A stretch of DNA of 64,000 nucleotides from Corallochytrium limacisporum (taxonomy: Eukaryota > Opisthokonta): positions 83,086-147,085 of the forward strand of contig PDIP01000028.1 of assembly GCA_002811645.1 (NCBI GenBank), read 5' to 3'. Position 1 is the first letter of the stretch. The number at the start of each line of letters is the position of its first letter. Of this stretch, positions 51,714 to 60,414 are shown in pieces. Under the pieces are notes generated by a model. That model was given only the letters and a program-made list of their open reading frames with translations. It searched no databases and was not told the DNA's origin. The position numbers and the translations under genes are program-made.

Positions 51714-53357
51714 ATGAGCACAACACCGGAAGTGTTCCGTAAATTCCTGAACCTAGGAGGAAAAGAAGGACAAGTGGGCAATAGAGGCGGTATGGGCAAC
51801 AATTCAAGTTGGAGTACAAACAATAGCCTACCCTCACGATCCTTTGGATCTCGCAGTCCATCTCCGAACTGGAGGACTACTCAGGTCAGCCCTATCTCGG
51901 ACTTCTTTCGGCCAGAGATCCGGGATTCTGTGCCACAGAGCGGAAGCGCATACGAACATATTTTGCAGCAATGGGACTACATGAGTCGGAATGGCTTGGA
52001 GAGCTGGAGGAGACAATACGATAGCATTGAGGATGGACTGTGGATAGACGGCTATCCTTCTATGTCTATCGCTATGCAGAATCCCAATGCGAACCGTTAC
52101 ATTGATATTTTGCCGTTCAACAGTACTCGAGTCACTCTGAAAGAGCCTGTGGCAGAGACCGGTTCGCAGTATCCACCAACGGATTATATCAACGCAAACA
52201 GTGTAGTAGTGAAGTTTGGCAATCGTACATATCACTACCTTGTCACACAGGGACCAATGGCAAGCACGGTGAATGCATTCTGGCAAATGGCTTGGGAGCA
52301 AGGCTCACTTTCTATTGTCATGATTACTCGAGTCCAGGAGAGGGATCGTTTGAAATGCGAGGCTTACTGGCCTGCTGAACTCGGAGAAACAATGCATGCA
52401 GGAAATATTTCAATCAAGATGAACAAGAAAGTAGACAAGGGAGACTGGATTGAGCGTGAGTTTCTAATGCAGAACACCAACGAGAAATCGGGGAACACCT
52501 CACCGAGGACTGTTGTCCAGTATCAGTATGTCGCATGGCCCGATCACGGTGTGCCAGAAACAACCGGTGCCGCGGAGAAATTCGTTTCCCGAGTTCGGGC
52601 GGTACATGACAGCCGCAGCAAGGCTGTTGTTAGCCCTATGGTTGTGCACTGTAGTGCGGGTGTGGGTCGTTCAGGATGCTTCTGTGCGCTGGACGTCAAT
52701 TTGGACTACTTGCGACTCACGGGTGGCAGGGATCCGTTCCCCTTGTCTGTTGCTGACCTTCTGCGTCACTTCCGCAAGCAGCGGACAACCCTGATCCAGA
52801 CTGTAGACCAATTTATCTTTACCCATGCAACAATTGCGTGTGCCGCAAGAAAATACGTAGATAGTGGAAAGGCTAAAGTTAAGCATGCGCAGCTTTTGGA
52901 TCGAACGCGTATCATTCAATATGTGTCCAACCCAGGATCTCATGCTGCATTGACGGACGGCAACAAGAACAAGGGAGACAGTCACATGCTGATTATGAAT
53001 CCCAGTGTCTTATCGCTCGTCCAGGTCGGGGACAAGCAGGCGAGTTTTCGTGAATCCTTTGAAATGTGCATCGCAGGAACTGAATATCCGAGTGAACGGA
53101 TCATTTCAATGTCCCTTAAGGATAGAAAGCGGATGTCGACAGCTGTCCAAAAGCTTCGCTTCACCATCGCTTCACTCCTCGCCATTCCCATTGCGATTAT
53201 ATCGATCGTCACGGTACTCCTCGCACCTACACAGGGCCGTGCGATTCTTCAGGATGGTAGCCGGGCGCTGAAGATGATCGTTCTCCAAGCAAAGAGCTAC
53301 ATTACCGGGGTATTGTTTCCTCAAGACGGCGGAATACCAGTTGACACCCATGAATGA
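51714..53357 (+). CDS. Classical protein tyrosine phosphatase with C-terminal membrane anchor
   Basis: Dephosphorylates phosphotyrosine proteins. It is 547 residues. A Ser/Gly/Asn-rich N-terminus (about 1-80) precedes one PTP domain (about 90-385). That domain has ANRYIDILPFNSTRV (the substrate-recognition loop), YINAN, the WPD loop at 275-277 (VAWPDHGVP) and the catalytic HCSAGVGRSG with Cys313, plus the Q-loop QTVDQF. All catalytic residues are present. After a linker, a hydrophobic span (about 485-506, IASLLAIPIAIISIV) and about 40 further residues follow. There is no signal peptide, so the enzyme domain is predicted to face the cytosol, anchored at its C-terminus like PTP1B. Confidence 0.93.
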   Translation: MSTTPEVFRKFLNLGGKEGQVGNRGGMGNNSSWSTNNSLPSRSFGSRSPSPNWRTTQVSPISDFFRPEIRDSVPQSGSAYEHILQQWDYMSRNGLESWRRQYDSIEDGLWIDGYPSMSIAMQNPNANRYIDILPFNSTRVTLKEPVAETGSQYPPTDYINANSVVVKFGNRTYHYLVTQGPMASTVNAFWQMAWEQGSLSIVMITRVQERDRLKCEAYWPAELGETMHAGNISIKMNKKVDKGDWIEREFLMQNTNEKSGNTSPRTVVQYQYVAWPDHGVPETTGAAEKFVSRVRAVHDSRSKAVVSPMVVHCSAGVGRSGCFCALDVNLDYLRLTGGRDPFPLSVADLLRHFRKQRTTLIQTVDQFIFTHATIACAARKYVDSGKAKVKHAQLLDRTRIIQYVSNPGSHAALTDGNKNKGDSHMLIMNPSVLSLVQVGDKQASFRESFEMCIAGTEYPSERIISMSLKDRKRMSTAVQKLRFTIASLLAIPIAIISIVTVLLAPTQGRAILQDGSRALKMIVLQAKSYITGVLFPQDGGIPVDTHE

Positions 53358-54030
53358 CATATCATCTACTCTGTACTTTCTTTGTGATCCATAGAATACA
53401 TTTCATCATCGTTGTAATTCACCCAGTATCTATGTGTCCATGGTTCCTTCCACGGGCAGCTTGGCAGCACACTGTGATATTGCAACTCCTTTTACCGAAG
53501 ACAGCTGGTGACCCAGCCCTTTGTCGACGCGTACACTTCCTAGGCTTTGGCGGACCCTCCTAAAAATAGTGCTGTCACCCACCGGTACCCTCAGTACTGC
53601 GCACTGGGGTTTGCTGGGATAGGCCAACACCGCTCCGGGTCGCGGTTTTCGATTAGCCGATCCGGTTTCGGTGCTGGGCGTATGGATTGTACCTTCACAG
53701 GGAAAGGTTAAGCAACTCTCCCTCTCATCAGTGCCCCCCCCCCCGGGCACTTTTCTTCTTTCATTTCCGTAGTGAGAGTACCGAATTTCCTTGGGTGGGT
53801 TCAGAGCGTAGGGACTCCCTTGCCTACAGAAGGTAAATCACGCCCGGGGAGGAGGGAGACTACGCAAGCGGTGGAGACGACAGGTACAGCCGACGATGGG
53901 AAGGTGGGACCTCTAACGAATACATCAGCATCTTCCGAACCGAGTAAGGTACTTGAGACGATACCTACCATTGGAAGAAAAAGAGGAGGAATTGATACCT
54001 AACGCTTATCTCCGGAATAATCTCTACCAA
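53358..54030. other. Spacer between phosphatase and GST-like genes
   Basis: About 670 bases with a C11-GGG palindrome and a frame open upstream of the GST-like start from 53953 that has no ATG. No separate gene recognised. Confidence 0.45.
53734..53747. repeat. C11-G3 palindromic tract (GTGCCC...GGGCAC)
   Basis: Eleven C then GGG, and the flanks GTG and CAC extend the inverted symmetry (GTGCCC against GGGCAC). Confidence 0.8.
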
Positions 54031-55128
54031 ATGGCCTCGTCAACATTAAGACAGACTGTTCAAAACCTGTCAAAGATGAGTGAGATCTACACTATCTTTG
54101 GTGCTCCAGGTAGTCCATACACCCTGAAGGTGCGCGCGGCCTTTAGATATAGACACATTCCGTACCAATTCGTGATCATGGGTGGTATGTGGAAGAATGA
54201 TGTCATGGCCAAAGTTAAGGTACCGGTGATCCCAGTAGTGAAGACTCCAGATGGCGAGTATATGAATGACTCAACACCTCTGCTACTCAAAATGGAGAAG
54301 CTCTACAGGCCCGGATTTAAATCTTTGGCCCCTGAACAATCCAACAATGCGGTTCATTTCCTTATTCACTTCTTGGAGGATTTCGCGGATGAATGGTGCA
54401 CCAAGGGCATGTTCCACTGGCGATGGTTCCGAGAACGAGACGGACGCGATGCTGCGCGGTGGCTCGTAGCGGATCAAACACTGGGTCTGGTTGATCAGCA
54501 GAGCAGCGAGGCGCTCGCTAAAGATTTCTTTGAGCGCCAGACAGGCAGAAATCCTATTGTCGGTGTGACTCCAGCAAACCAGAATATGATTGAAACTACA
54601 ATGTTCAAAGTGCTTGATGTCGTGGAGAGTCTGTGTACGGAAGCGGCCGGTGGACCTTACCTGTTCGGCACGGCGCCTACTCTCGCAGATTTTGCTCTGT
54701 ATGGCCAGATTTCGCAGTTCATTGTCGATCTGACGATTATGGAAACCGTGCGAGAAAAATATCCATACAGCTACCGCTGGATTATGATTCTGGACGATGT
54801 TAGCGGTGTGGATGGGTCCGTGGCCAAGACAGTTGCGGAGATCCCAAAACCGACTATGGATCTGGTAGCATTGGCGGCAGAGGTATATCTGCCGTTTTTG
54901 AAAGCCAACGCCCTGGCTATGCAAGCTGGAGAGAAGAGCTTTGAGTTCTCCGCCCGTGGTATGAACTACAAGCAGAACACGTTCAAGTACCAGGTTCGCT
55001 GCCTGCAGGATCTACGCCAACGCTACTCTTCCCTGAATGAGACCGATCAGAAGGAACTATTGTCCGTCCTACCGAGCAATCTTCATACACTAGTGGAAGA
55101 GACCCTGGGCTCTCGAGCTAGGCTGTAG
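54031..55128 (+). CDS. Glutathione S-transferase-like protein
   Basis: Member of the GST fold superfamily; substrate unknown. It is 365 residues from the first ATG, longer than typical GSTs. The N-terminal thioredoxin-like part (about 16-95) has FGAPGSPYTLKVRAAF, the cis-Pro region VPVIPVVKTPDGEYMNDSTPLL and a Ser/Thr at the GSH gamma-glutamyl site. The helical C-terminal domain (about 100-270) has FGTAPTLADFALYGQI, the usual N-capping box with Asp. The final 100 residues (from about PFLKANALA) are an added helical tail. An internal ATG (54076, MSEIYTIFG) would remove 15 residues and could equally be the start. Confidence 0.85.
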   Translation: MASSTLRQTVQNLSKMSEIYTIFGAPGSPYTLKVRAAFRYRHIPYQFVIMGGMWKNDVMAKVKVPVIPVVKTPDGEYMNDSTPLLLKMEKLYRPGFKSLAPEQSNNAVHFLIHFLEDFADEWCTKGMFHWRWFRERDGRDAARWLVADQTLGLVDQQSSEALAKDFFERQTGRNPIVGVTPANQNMIETTMFKVLDVVESLCTEAAGGPYLFGTAPTLADFALYGQISQFIVDLTIMETVREKYPYSYRWIMILDDVSGVDGSVAKTVAEIPKPTMDLVALAAEVYLPFLKANALAMQAGEKSFEFSARGMNYKQNTFKYQVRCLQDLRQRYSSLNETDQKELLSVLPSNLHTLVEETLGSRARL

Positions 55129-55228
55129 GTGATCCTTGTGCCTGCCCTTCTTTAGGAATACACCGTTACGTAGGACAGTCAAAACATGTAATGCCTTTTA
55201 TATATGATGCAGCTGGGATTGTTACCAT

Positions 55229-56266
55229 TTACTTTCGTCCGCGAGTCTTTCGCGTCGACGCAAGGCCGCTTTCGGCAGCAGCCCGGCGCTTTGGGAGCAC
55301 ACGCTCCGGCGATTCCGGCTCCAGCTCCTTCTTTGCTGATCGTGGAGGACTCTTTCGTGTCGGAGAGGCAGCACCGTTCCTGCTGCTTTTCTTTGGTGCA
55401 ACATTGCTGGTGCTGCTTTTGGGGGCCGTGGACGCCTTCTTTGGCTTGATCAGCGGTCCCTTTGGTAGCTCCATGGTAGGAATGAGTCCATACCGGTAGA
55501 CAATTTTCGCATCGGTACGTTTGAGGGCCCGCACGCGGACCACGCTCAGCAATACCACAGCGCCGTAGCTGCCGTAGCCGGTCAAACAGTGCCACCAGGC
55601 ATGCAGCTCAAGGAAAGGTCCAAAGGGCTCGATTTCCGCCCGCAATGCCCGCAGTTCCTCACAGAAGATGTTGTCAATATTCCAGAGCAGGAAACCAGTG
55701 CCGTAAGCACTGACGCTGTAGTACATCAGCCGACGAGCATCCTCCATCTTCTTGGTCTTTGTGTGATCCACGCCCTGATAAGCCAACAACACGACACCGA
55801 TTCCGTAGCACACAAAAAAGAACTCTGATATCTCCAGGTACATGTACCCAGCCCAGCTGACAACCACGTACGCCACCAAACCCACAGCCCATTTCTTCGA
55901 TCTGTCGCTGAAAGCATTCGGCGGGTCCTTGTATGAGACACTACAGAATAGGAAGGCAGCGGCGGTGAAAATCATGGGGAATTCATCCATCATCTGCCCC
56001 TCCATAGACAGTGTACCGTGGAACCAAGCAGAACCGGCACCCGTAATCAGAATTGCCAGATACGCAAGATCGAATCGCGTCTCAAGACCGAGACGGCGCA
56101 CCTCAAACATGCCATAGATGGCTAGAGCCATGAAAGATAAATTAGTGATCGTGTTCCAGAACTCTGCAATGTAATGTGTCACCCGGTAATTGAACTCACA
56201 CCAGTCCAGGTAGGCCGTCCGGGGGCCCCAGTACCAGTGCTGCTCTGCCTCCTCGAAATGCTTCAT
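55229..56266 (-). CDS. Alkaline ceramidase (ACER/YPC1-type)
   Basis: Seven-helix ER or Golgi hydrolase releasing sphingosine from ceramide. It is 345 residues. It is collinear with human ACER3: YWGPRTAYLDWCEFNY, IAEFWNTITN, GSAWFHGTLS, LLWNIDNIFCE, HAWWHCLTGYGSY. The zinc and catalytic residues are present as Ser79, His83, Asp94, His222 and His226. The last 75 or so residues form a basic Ser/Ala/Lys-rich cytosolic-looking tail absent from ACER3. The start is an ATG. Diverges from the HLTF-like gene. Confidence 0.94.
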   Translation of the reverse strand: MKHFEEAEQHWYWGPRTAYLDWCEFNYRVTHYIAEFWNTITNLSFMALAIYGMFEVRRLGLETRFDLAYLAILITGAGSAWFHGTLSMEGQMMDEFPMIFTAAAFLFCSVSYKDPPNAFSDRSKKWAVGLVAYVVVSWAGYMYLEISEFFFVCYGIGVVLLAYQGVDHTKTKKMEDARRLMYYSVSAYGTGFLLWNIDNIFCEELRALRAEIEPFGPFLELHAWWHCLTGYGSYGAVVLLSVVRVRALKRTDAKIVYRYGLIPTMELPKGPLIKPKKASTAPKSSTSNVAPKKSSRNGAASPTRKSPPRSAKKELEPESPERVLPKRRAAAESGLASTRKTRGRK

Positions 56267-56837
56267 GGCGCTGTATCTTTCCTTAATCGACTGTTGTTAT
56301 GAAGCCTTTCCAATACACATCAGTTGATCCTCTGTGTGATATGATCCATCGGTCGCAAACTTCAAATACTCTTCTGGGGCCACGCTCTGCGCACTTTCGC
56401 AGAAGCCTCTGCGGGCCGAGGCAAAGCCCGCGATTTCCACCCGGGCACGTCGATGAGTGCCCTTTTCGTTCGCCTCCGCCGCACCGCAATAGCTGGGCGC
56501 TCGGGGCAACTCTTTTCTTTTTCTCTCCTTCCCGCCAAAAACCGGCCCCTAAAGGAATTATCGAAATTTTCAATTGCTAGTGTCTTTTGCGGACACAAAT
56601 TGCGCGAAATACAGCGGGGTCCTTTCCCCCCCCCCAACCTCCCCTTGAGGGCACGATGGGGAGGGGAGTCGCTGGCAAGCCCGATCAATGACGCAGGTGG
56701 AGCAGAACGGGTCTCCTGCGGATGTTTAGCTCACGATGCGTTGTCATCATGACGCTATTGATATGTACACTCACACCAGCCCGTACAGGAATTTAAATGA
56801 GTCTATCTTCTTCATATTCGAGGAATCATGAGGATGC
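56267..56837. other. Divergent promoter region between ceramidase and HLTF-like genes
   Basis: About 570 bases, moderately GC-rich, with a C10 tract (56626-56635). Contains both promoters; no gene recognised. Confidence 0.45.
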
Positions 56838-59800
56838 ATGTCGTCGGAGCTTTCGACTGCGGGAAAGCACTCTCGAGGAATGGGAACGATTCTAGGCCGA
56901 TCGGCTCCACAAATGCCTGATAAGGCAGTGACTCAGGAACGAGATGGGGGTAAGAAAGATGAGAAGATCATGCATACACCAATGCGTGGTAAGACAATGA
57001 CAAAGAAACGCAATCGAAGCAAGGAAAATGAGGAGATTATGGCTCCGTCGAAGCGTGGTACGGCGGTGAAGAAACGTGCTCATGGCAAGGAGAATGAGGA
57101 GAGCATCGTCAGAGATGAATGGCAAATAAGCAAGCTCATGCATGCCAGATCTTTACCGGGTTATGTCATCATGAATATACAGGATCTGCCGCAGAGTGCG
57201 CAGATCCATAGCGGAGCACCTAGTGTTAAGAAGAAGAAAATAGTCTACGCTCCAATGGAAGTCGATGAGGAGGAAGATCGCGAGGTTGAGTGTTGCGTCA
57301 TCGAGTGTAATGTAGTCGGTGTTCAGTATTACACCGGCCTGTGTGATAAGGGCGAACATTTGCTCCTGGTGAGGGAACCCAACAACCCCCATGACAAGTG
57401 GGCAGTGAAAGCATGCAACATGAATGGGGTGCAGATTGGACACCTACCCAGAGCGTTAGTGGCGCATCTGGCACCGCTTATGGACGAAATGGTTGAAACG
57501 CTAAGGTTGGCACCATGTACAAACCGGCCACCAGGTACATATGTAATGCCGATAAAGATCACTGTGTATTGTCCCATGTCCCGACTTCGTACAATCCAAG
57601 GTAAATTGGCATTGGCGCTCAACGCGTATGGCGTTAAGGACATTCGGATGGGTGACGGTAGTGGGTCAACGACGAGTCTGCGGCGGAGTGCCCTTGGGTC
57701 CATGGACAGCTCAGAAATGTTCACTCCCTTGGTCCCATGGGAATATCAGCAATACGTTCCGCAACCCAAACACATCACAACTTCAATGTATCTTCATCAG
57801 AGAATCGCGCTGTTGTGGATGCAAAGAATGGAAATGTTTCGGCATGTGAAACAGGTTTACAAGGATATGGACCAAATTTTCCTTAGAAACGTAACCGACA
57901 AGGACATGCGTCCTGTGATTCAGGGCTGGCAGGAACGGCACGGAATCTTCTACAACATTTCTAGCAATCAACCAACCCGCGAGAGTCCGCTTCTTCTACG
58001 CGGTGGCATTCTAGGAGATGACATGGGACTTGGAAAGACGTTAGAGATCATCTCGTTAATCGTCTGGTCAATAGACAAACAACGAGAAGATCAAAGGGAA
58101 GGGGTCACGGGCCCGACCCTCGTGGTCGCCCCACTGTCGGTTTTGTCAAATTGGTCCAACCAAATTACGCAACACGTGTCCCAGTCGACCAATCTGCGGG
58201 TCCTTGTCCATCACGGTGCGACGAGAGCGAAGGCATATACATCTGATAAGAACAGGAAAGTGCTTGCTGAGACTGATGTAGTAATTACAAGCTACGAAAC
58301 TTTGGCCTCGGACTTTGCTGGTGGTCGAAGGGAAGAGAAGAGTACTGTATCGAGTGGCCTCTACAAGACAGAATACACAGGAGGCTTCTTCCGCGTCATA
58401 CTCGATGAAGCACACATCATTCGAAACCTCCACAGTCAACGTACGAAGGCATGCATTGCAGTGCCTGCGAGTCGTCGTTGGTGTGTAACTGGGACGGTAA
58501 TGCTGAATAGCATCAACGATGCGCAAGCCCTTTTCGCCTTCCTTCGCCTGAAACCGTGGTGTGAGGATGGCTTCTGGACGCATAAGATCGGTGCTCCTTG
58601 TAGAATGGGGATCGCAGATGGGTTCCATTGGGTTCAGTGCTTAATGCGCACCTACTGCCTTCGCCGTCACAAGAACATGATGATTCCAGGAAGGGATGGA
58701 GGATCTGAGCAGCCCCTTGTTGACTTACCATCCAAGACGATCCGGGTACAGTCTATTGACCTAAACGAGCAAGAGATGGAATGGTACACCACGGTGTGGG
58801 AGCAGGTCTTAGATACTCTGAGTGCCATGGCAGAAGGGCGTGCTTCTGGTAAGCAGCCTACCGTGAGCCCTATGACCGCTGTTCTGGTGTATCTAACTCG
58901 TCTGCGGCAGTTGTGTTGCTCAATGGCTCTCCTACCGCATGCAATGAGGCAGTCCCTGCTGCGGGGACGGAATGTAAAGCTGCTGGAAGATGTCACTCAG
59001 CAATGGCTCATGCTTGAAAGAACCCAGGGCAAGGAATTTGCTGAAAAGATGCGAGATGCATTGATGAAGAGCGCAGATGAAGACGAATGTGTTATTTGTC
59101 TGGAACTGGGCAGTACCGTGATTACTCCATGTGGCCATTGCTACCATAAGCCCTGTATCATGGAATCGCTGAATGTCAAGGAATCTTGTCCCTTGTGCCG
59201 TACCCCGGTCACACAGAACGATCTGCTGGAGAAACCAGTTGACGTGGAAGACCTTGATAGGGCACGCGAGGAGGAGCAGGCGAAGTCTTCAGAGCGCGAG
59301 AGGCGTGTAAGGGAGGAACCAAGTTCCAAATTACTCGCTGGTCTCAAATACGTTCAAGAACACCAAAAACGAGACCAGATCATCGTCTTTTCTTCATTCC
59401 GAACCTTCCTGGATCTCTTCAGCGATGTGCTACACGAGCACGAGATCCGGCATGGCATGATTGTTGGCAGCATGAACCTTAAAGAACGCGAACGCAACCT
59501 ACAGCATTTTCAGGATGGTACTTCACGCGTTCTGTTGATCAGCCTCAAGGCGGGCAGTCTCGGCATGAATCTCGTGACCGCAAACCACGTCCTTCTCATG
59601 GACCCGTGGTGGAATGTTGCCGCGGAGGAACAGGCCATTGACCGCGTTCACCGTCTCGGACAGCACAAGGATGTGCATGTCACGCGCTTCTGTGCAGCAG
59701 GCACTATCGAAGATCGCATTCTCGATGTCCAGTGGATCAAGAATCGCAGTATTCGGTCTGTCTACTCTGGGCGGAAGAAATCAAGGACAGACCTTGTCAA

Positions 59801-59882
59801 GGAACGGCAGGCGCTGATGGGCGCGCTTTTTGGGGACAACATTGTCCAAAAAGTATTCGGTCAAGAACGAACTCGAAGATAG
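56838..59882 (+). CDS. HLTF/Rad5-like SWI/SNF helicase and ubiquitin ligase
   Basis: DNA-damage tolerance enzyme that remodels stalled forks and polyubiquitinates PCNA. It is 1014 residues. In order: basic N-terminus with repeated KENEE segments (about 25-105), HIRAN domain (about 147-240, binding 3' DNA ends, with YYTGLCDKGEHLLLVREPNNPHD), SNF2 ATPase (GDDMGLGKTLE near 390, DEAH in ILDEAHIIRN), a RING finger inserted between the helicase lobes (about 749-791, CVICLE...CGHCYHKPC...CPLC), and the C-terminal lobe (GSLGMNLVTANHV, DRVHRLGQ). This HIRAN-SNF2-RING-helicase C order is the family signature. The RING cysteines and His are intact, so E3 activity is plausible. Confidence 0.96.
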   Translation: MSSELSTAGKHSRGMGTILGRSAPQMPDKAVTQERDGGKKDEKIMHTPMRGKTMTKKRNRSKENEEIMAPSKRGTAVKKRAHGKENEESIVRDEWQISKLMHARSLPGYVIMNIQDLPQSAQIHSGAPSVKKKKIVYAPMEVDEEEDREVECCVIECNVVGVQYYTGLCDKGEHLLLVREPNNPHDKWAVKACNMNGVQIGHLPRALVAHLAPLMDEMVETLRLAPCTNRPPGTYVMPIKITVYCPMSRLRTIQGKLALALNAYGVKDIRMGDGSGSTTSLRRSALGSMDSSEMFTPLVPWEYQQYVPQPKHITTSMYLHQRIALLWMQRMEMFRHVKQVYKDMDQIFLRNVTDKDMRPVIQGWQERHGIFYNISSNQPTRESPLLLRGGILGDDMGLGKTLEIISLIVWSIDKQREDQREGVTGPTLVVAPLSVLSNWSNQITQHVSQSTNLRVLVHHGATRAKAYTSDKNRKVLAETDVVITSYETLASDFAGGRREEKSTVSSGLYKTEYTGGFFRVILDEAHIIRNLHSQRTKACIAVPASRRWCVTGTVMLNSINDAQALFAFLRLKPWCEDGFWTHKIGAPCRMGIADGFHWVQCLMRTYCLRRHKNMMIPGRDGGSEQPLVDLPSKTIRVQSIDLNEQEMEWYTTVWEQVLDTLSAMAEGRASGKQPTVSPMTAVLVYLTRLRQLCCSMALLPHAMRQSLLRGRNVKLLEDVTQQWLMLERTQGKEFAEKMRDALMKSADEDECVICLELGSTVITPCGHCYHKPCIMESLNVKESCPLCRTPVTQNDLLEKPVDVEDLDRAREEEQAKSSERERRVREEPSSKLLAGLKYVQEHQKRDQIIVFSSFRTFLDLFSDVLHEHEIRHGMIVGSMNLKERERNLQHFQDGTSRVLLISLKAGSLGMNLVTANHVLLMDPWWNVAAEEQAIDRVHRLGQHKDVHVTRFCAAGTIEDRILDVQWIKNRSIRSVYSGRKKSRTDLVKERQALMGALFGDNIVQKVFGQERTRR

Positions 59883-60414
59883 ACATGTGTAAGAATTTAT
59901 GTGGTTAGTTTAATTAGATATTTGTTACTTTACGAATGATTCTTTAGGACGAATGCAAACAATGTTGACTACGAAAACAATTCAGAGAATGCTTTGCCGA
60001 ATATGGGTTTGGCTGCGGTTGGTTCACGCCTGGTGAACGCTGCATCGTCGGCTGACGACTGCAGACAGGGGACCATCGCGGACTTTTCTGTGTTAGAGAT
60101 GTGGAAGTGAACTATCGCAGAGCCCACTGATATGGAAGTAAATGGTTTGGTGTTGATGTTCAGCACGGGAACATGCAAAGATGGATTGGGGATACTAGGA
60201 AAGGCCGATTGCCGAGGTAATTGATTTACGGTCAAAGGGCTGGTCAGAAAATACTAAACATTTTGAAGGGAGAACGAAGCAAATGAGCTGCCAAGATGGA
60301 TTCGGCGGGGTTGGGATGACGATCATCTGAAGATAGTGCAGGTCCTGCAGTCCAATCATAGGCTAGCTACAGAAGTTCTAGGTTCTGGCCTTCTGATGGA
60401 GTTCCTTGTCTTTC
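59883..60414. other. Convergent spacer between HLTF-like and aconitase-like genes
   Basis: About 530 bases between two 3' ends. A minus-strand frame of 88 codons (59969-60235) lacks an ATG and is treated as chance. Confidence 0.4.

Noticed and set aside
59969-60235. 88-codon minus-strand frame after the aconitase-like gene
   Set aside because: It starts at TTG with no ATG upstream, has no family match, and the aconitase C-terminus is already complete at 60415.
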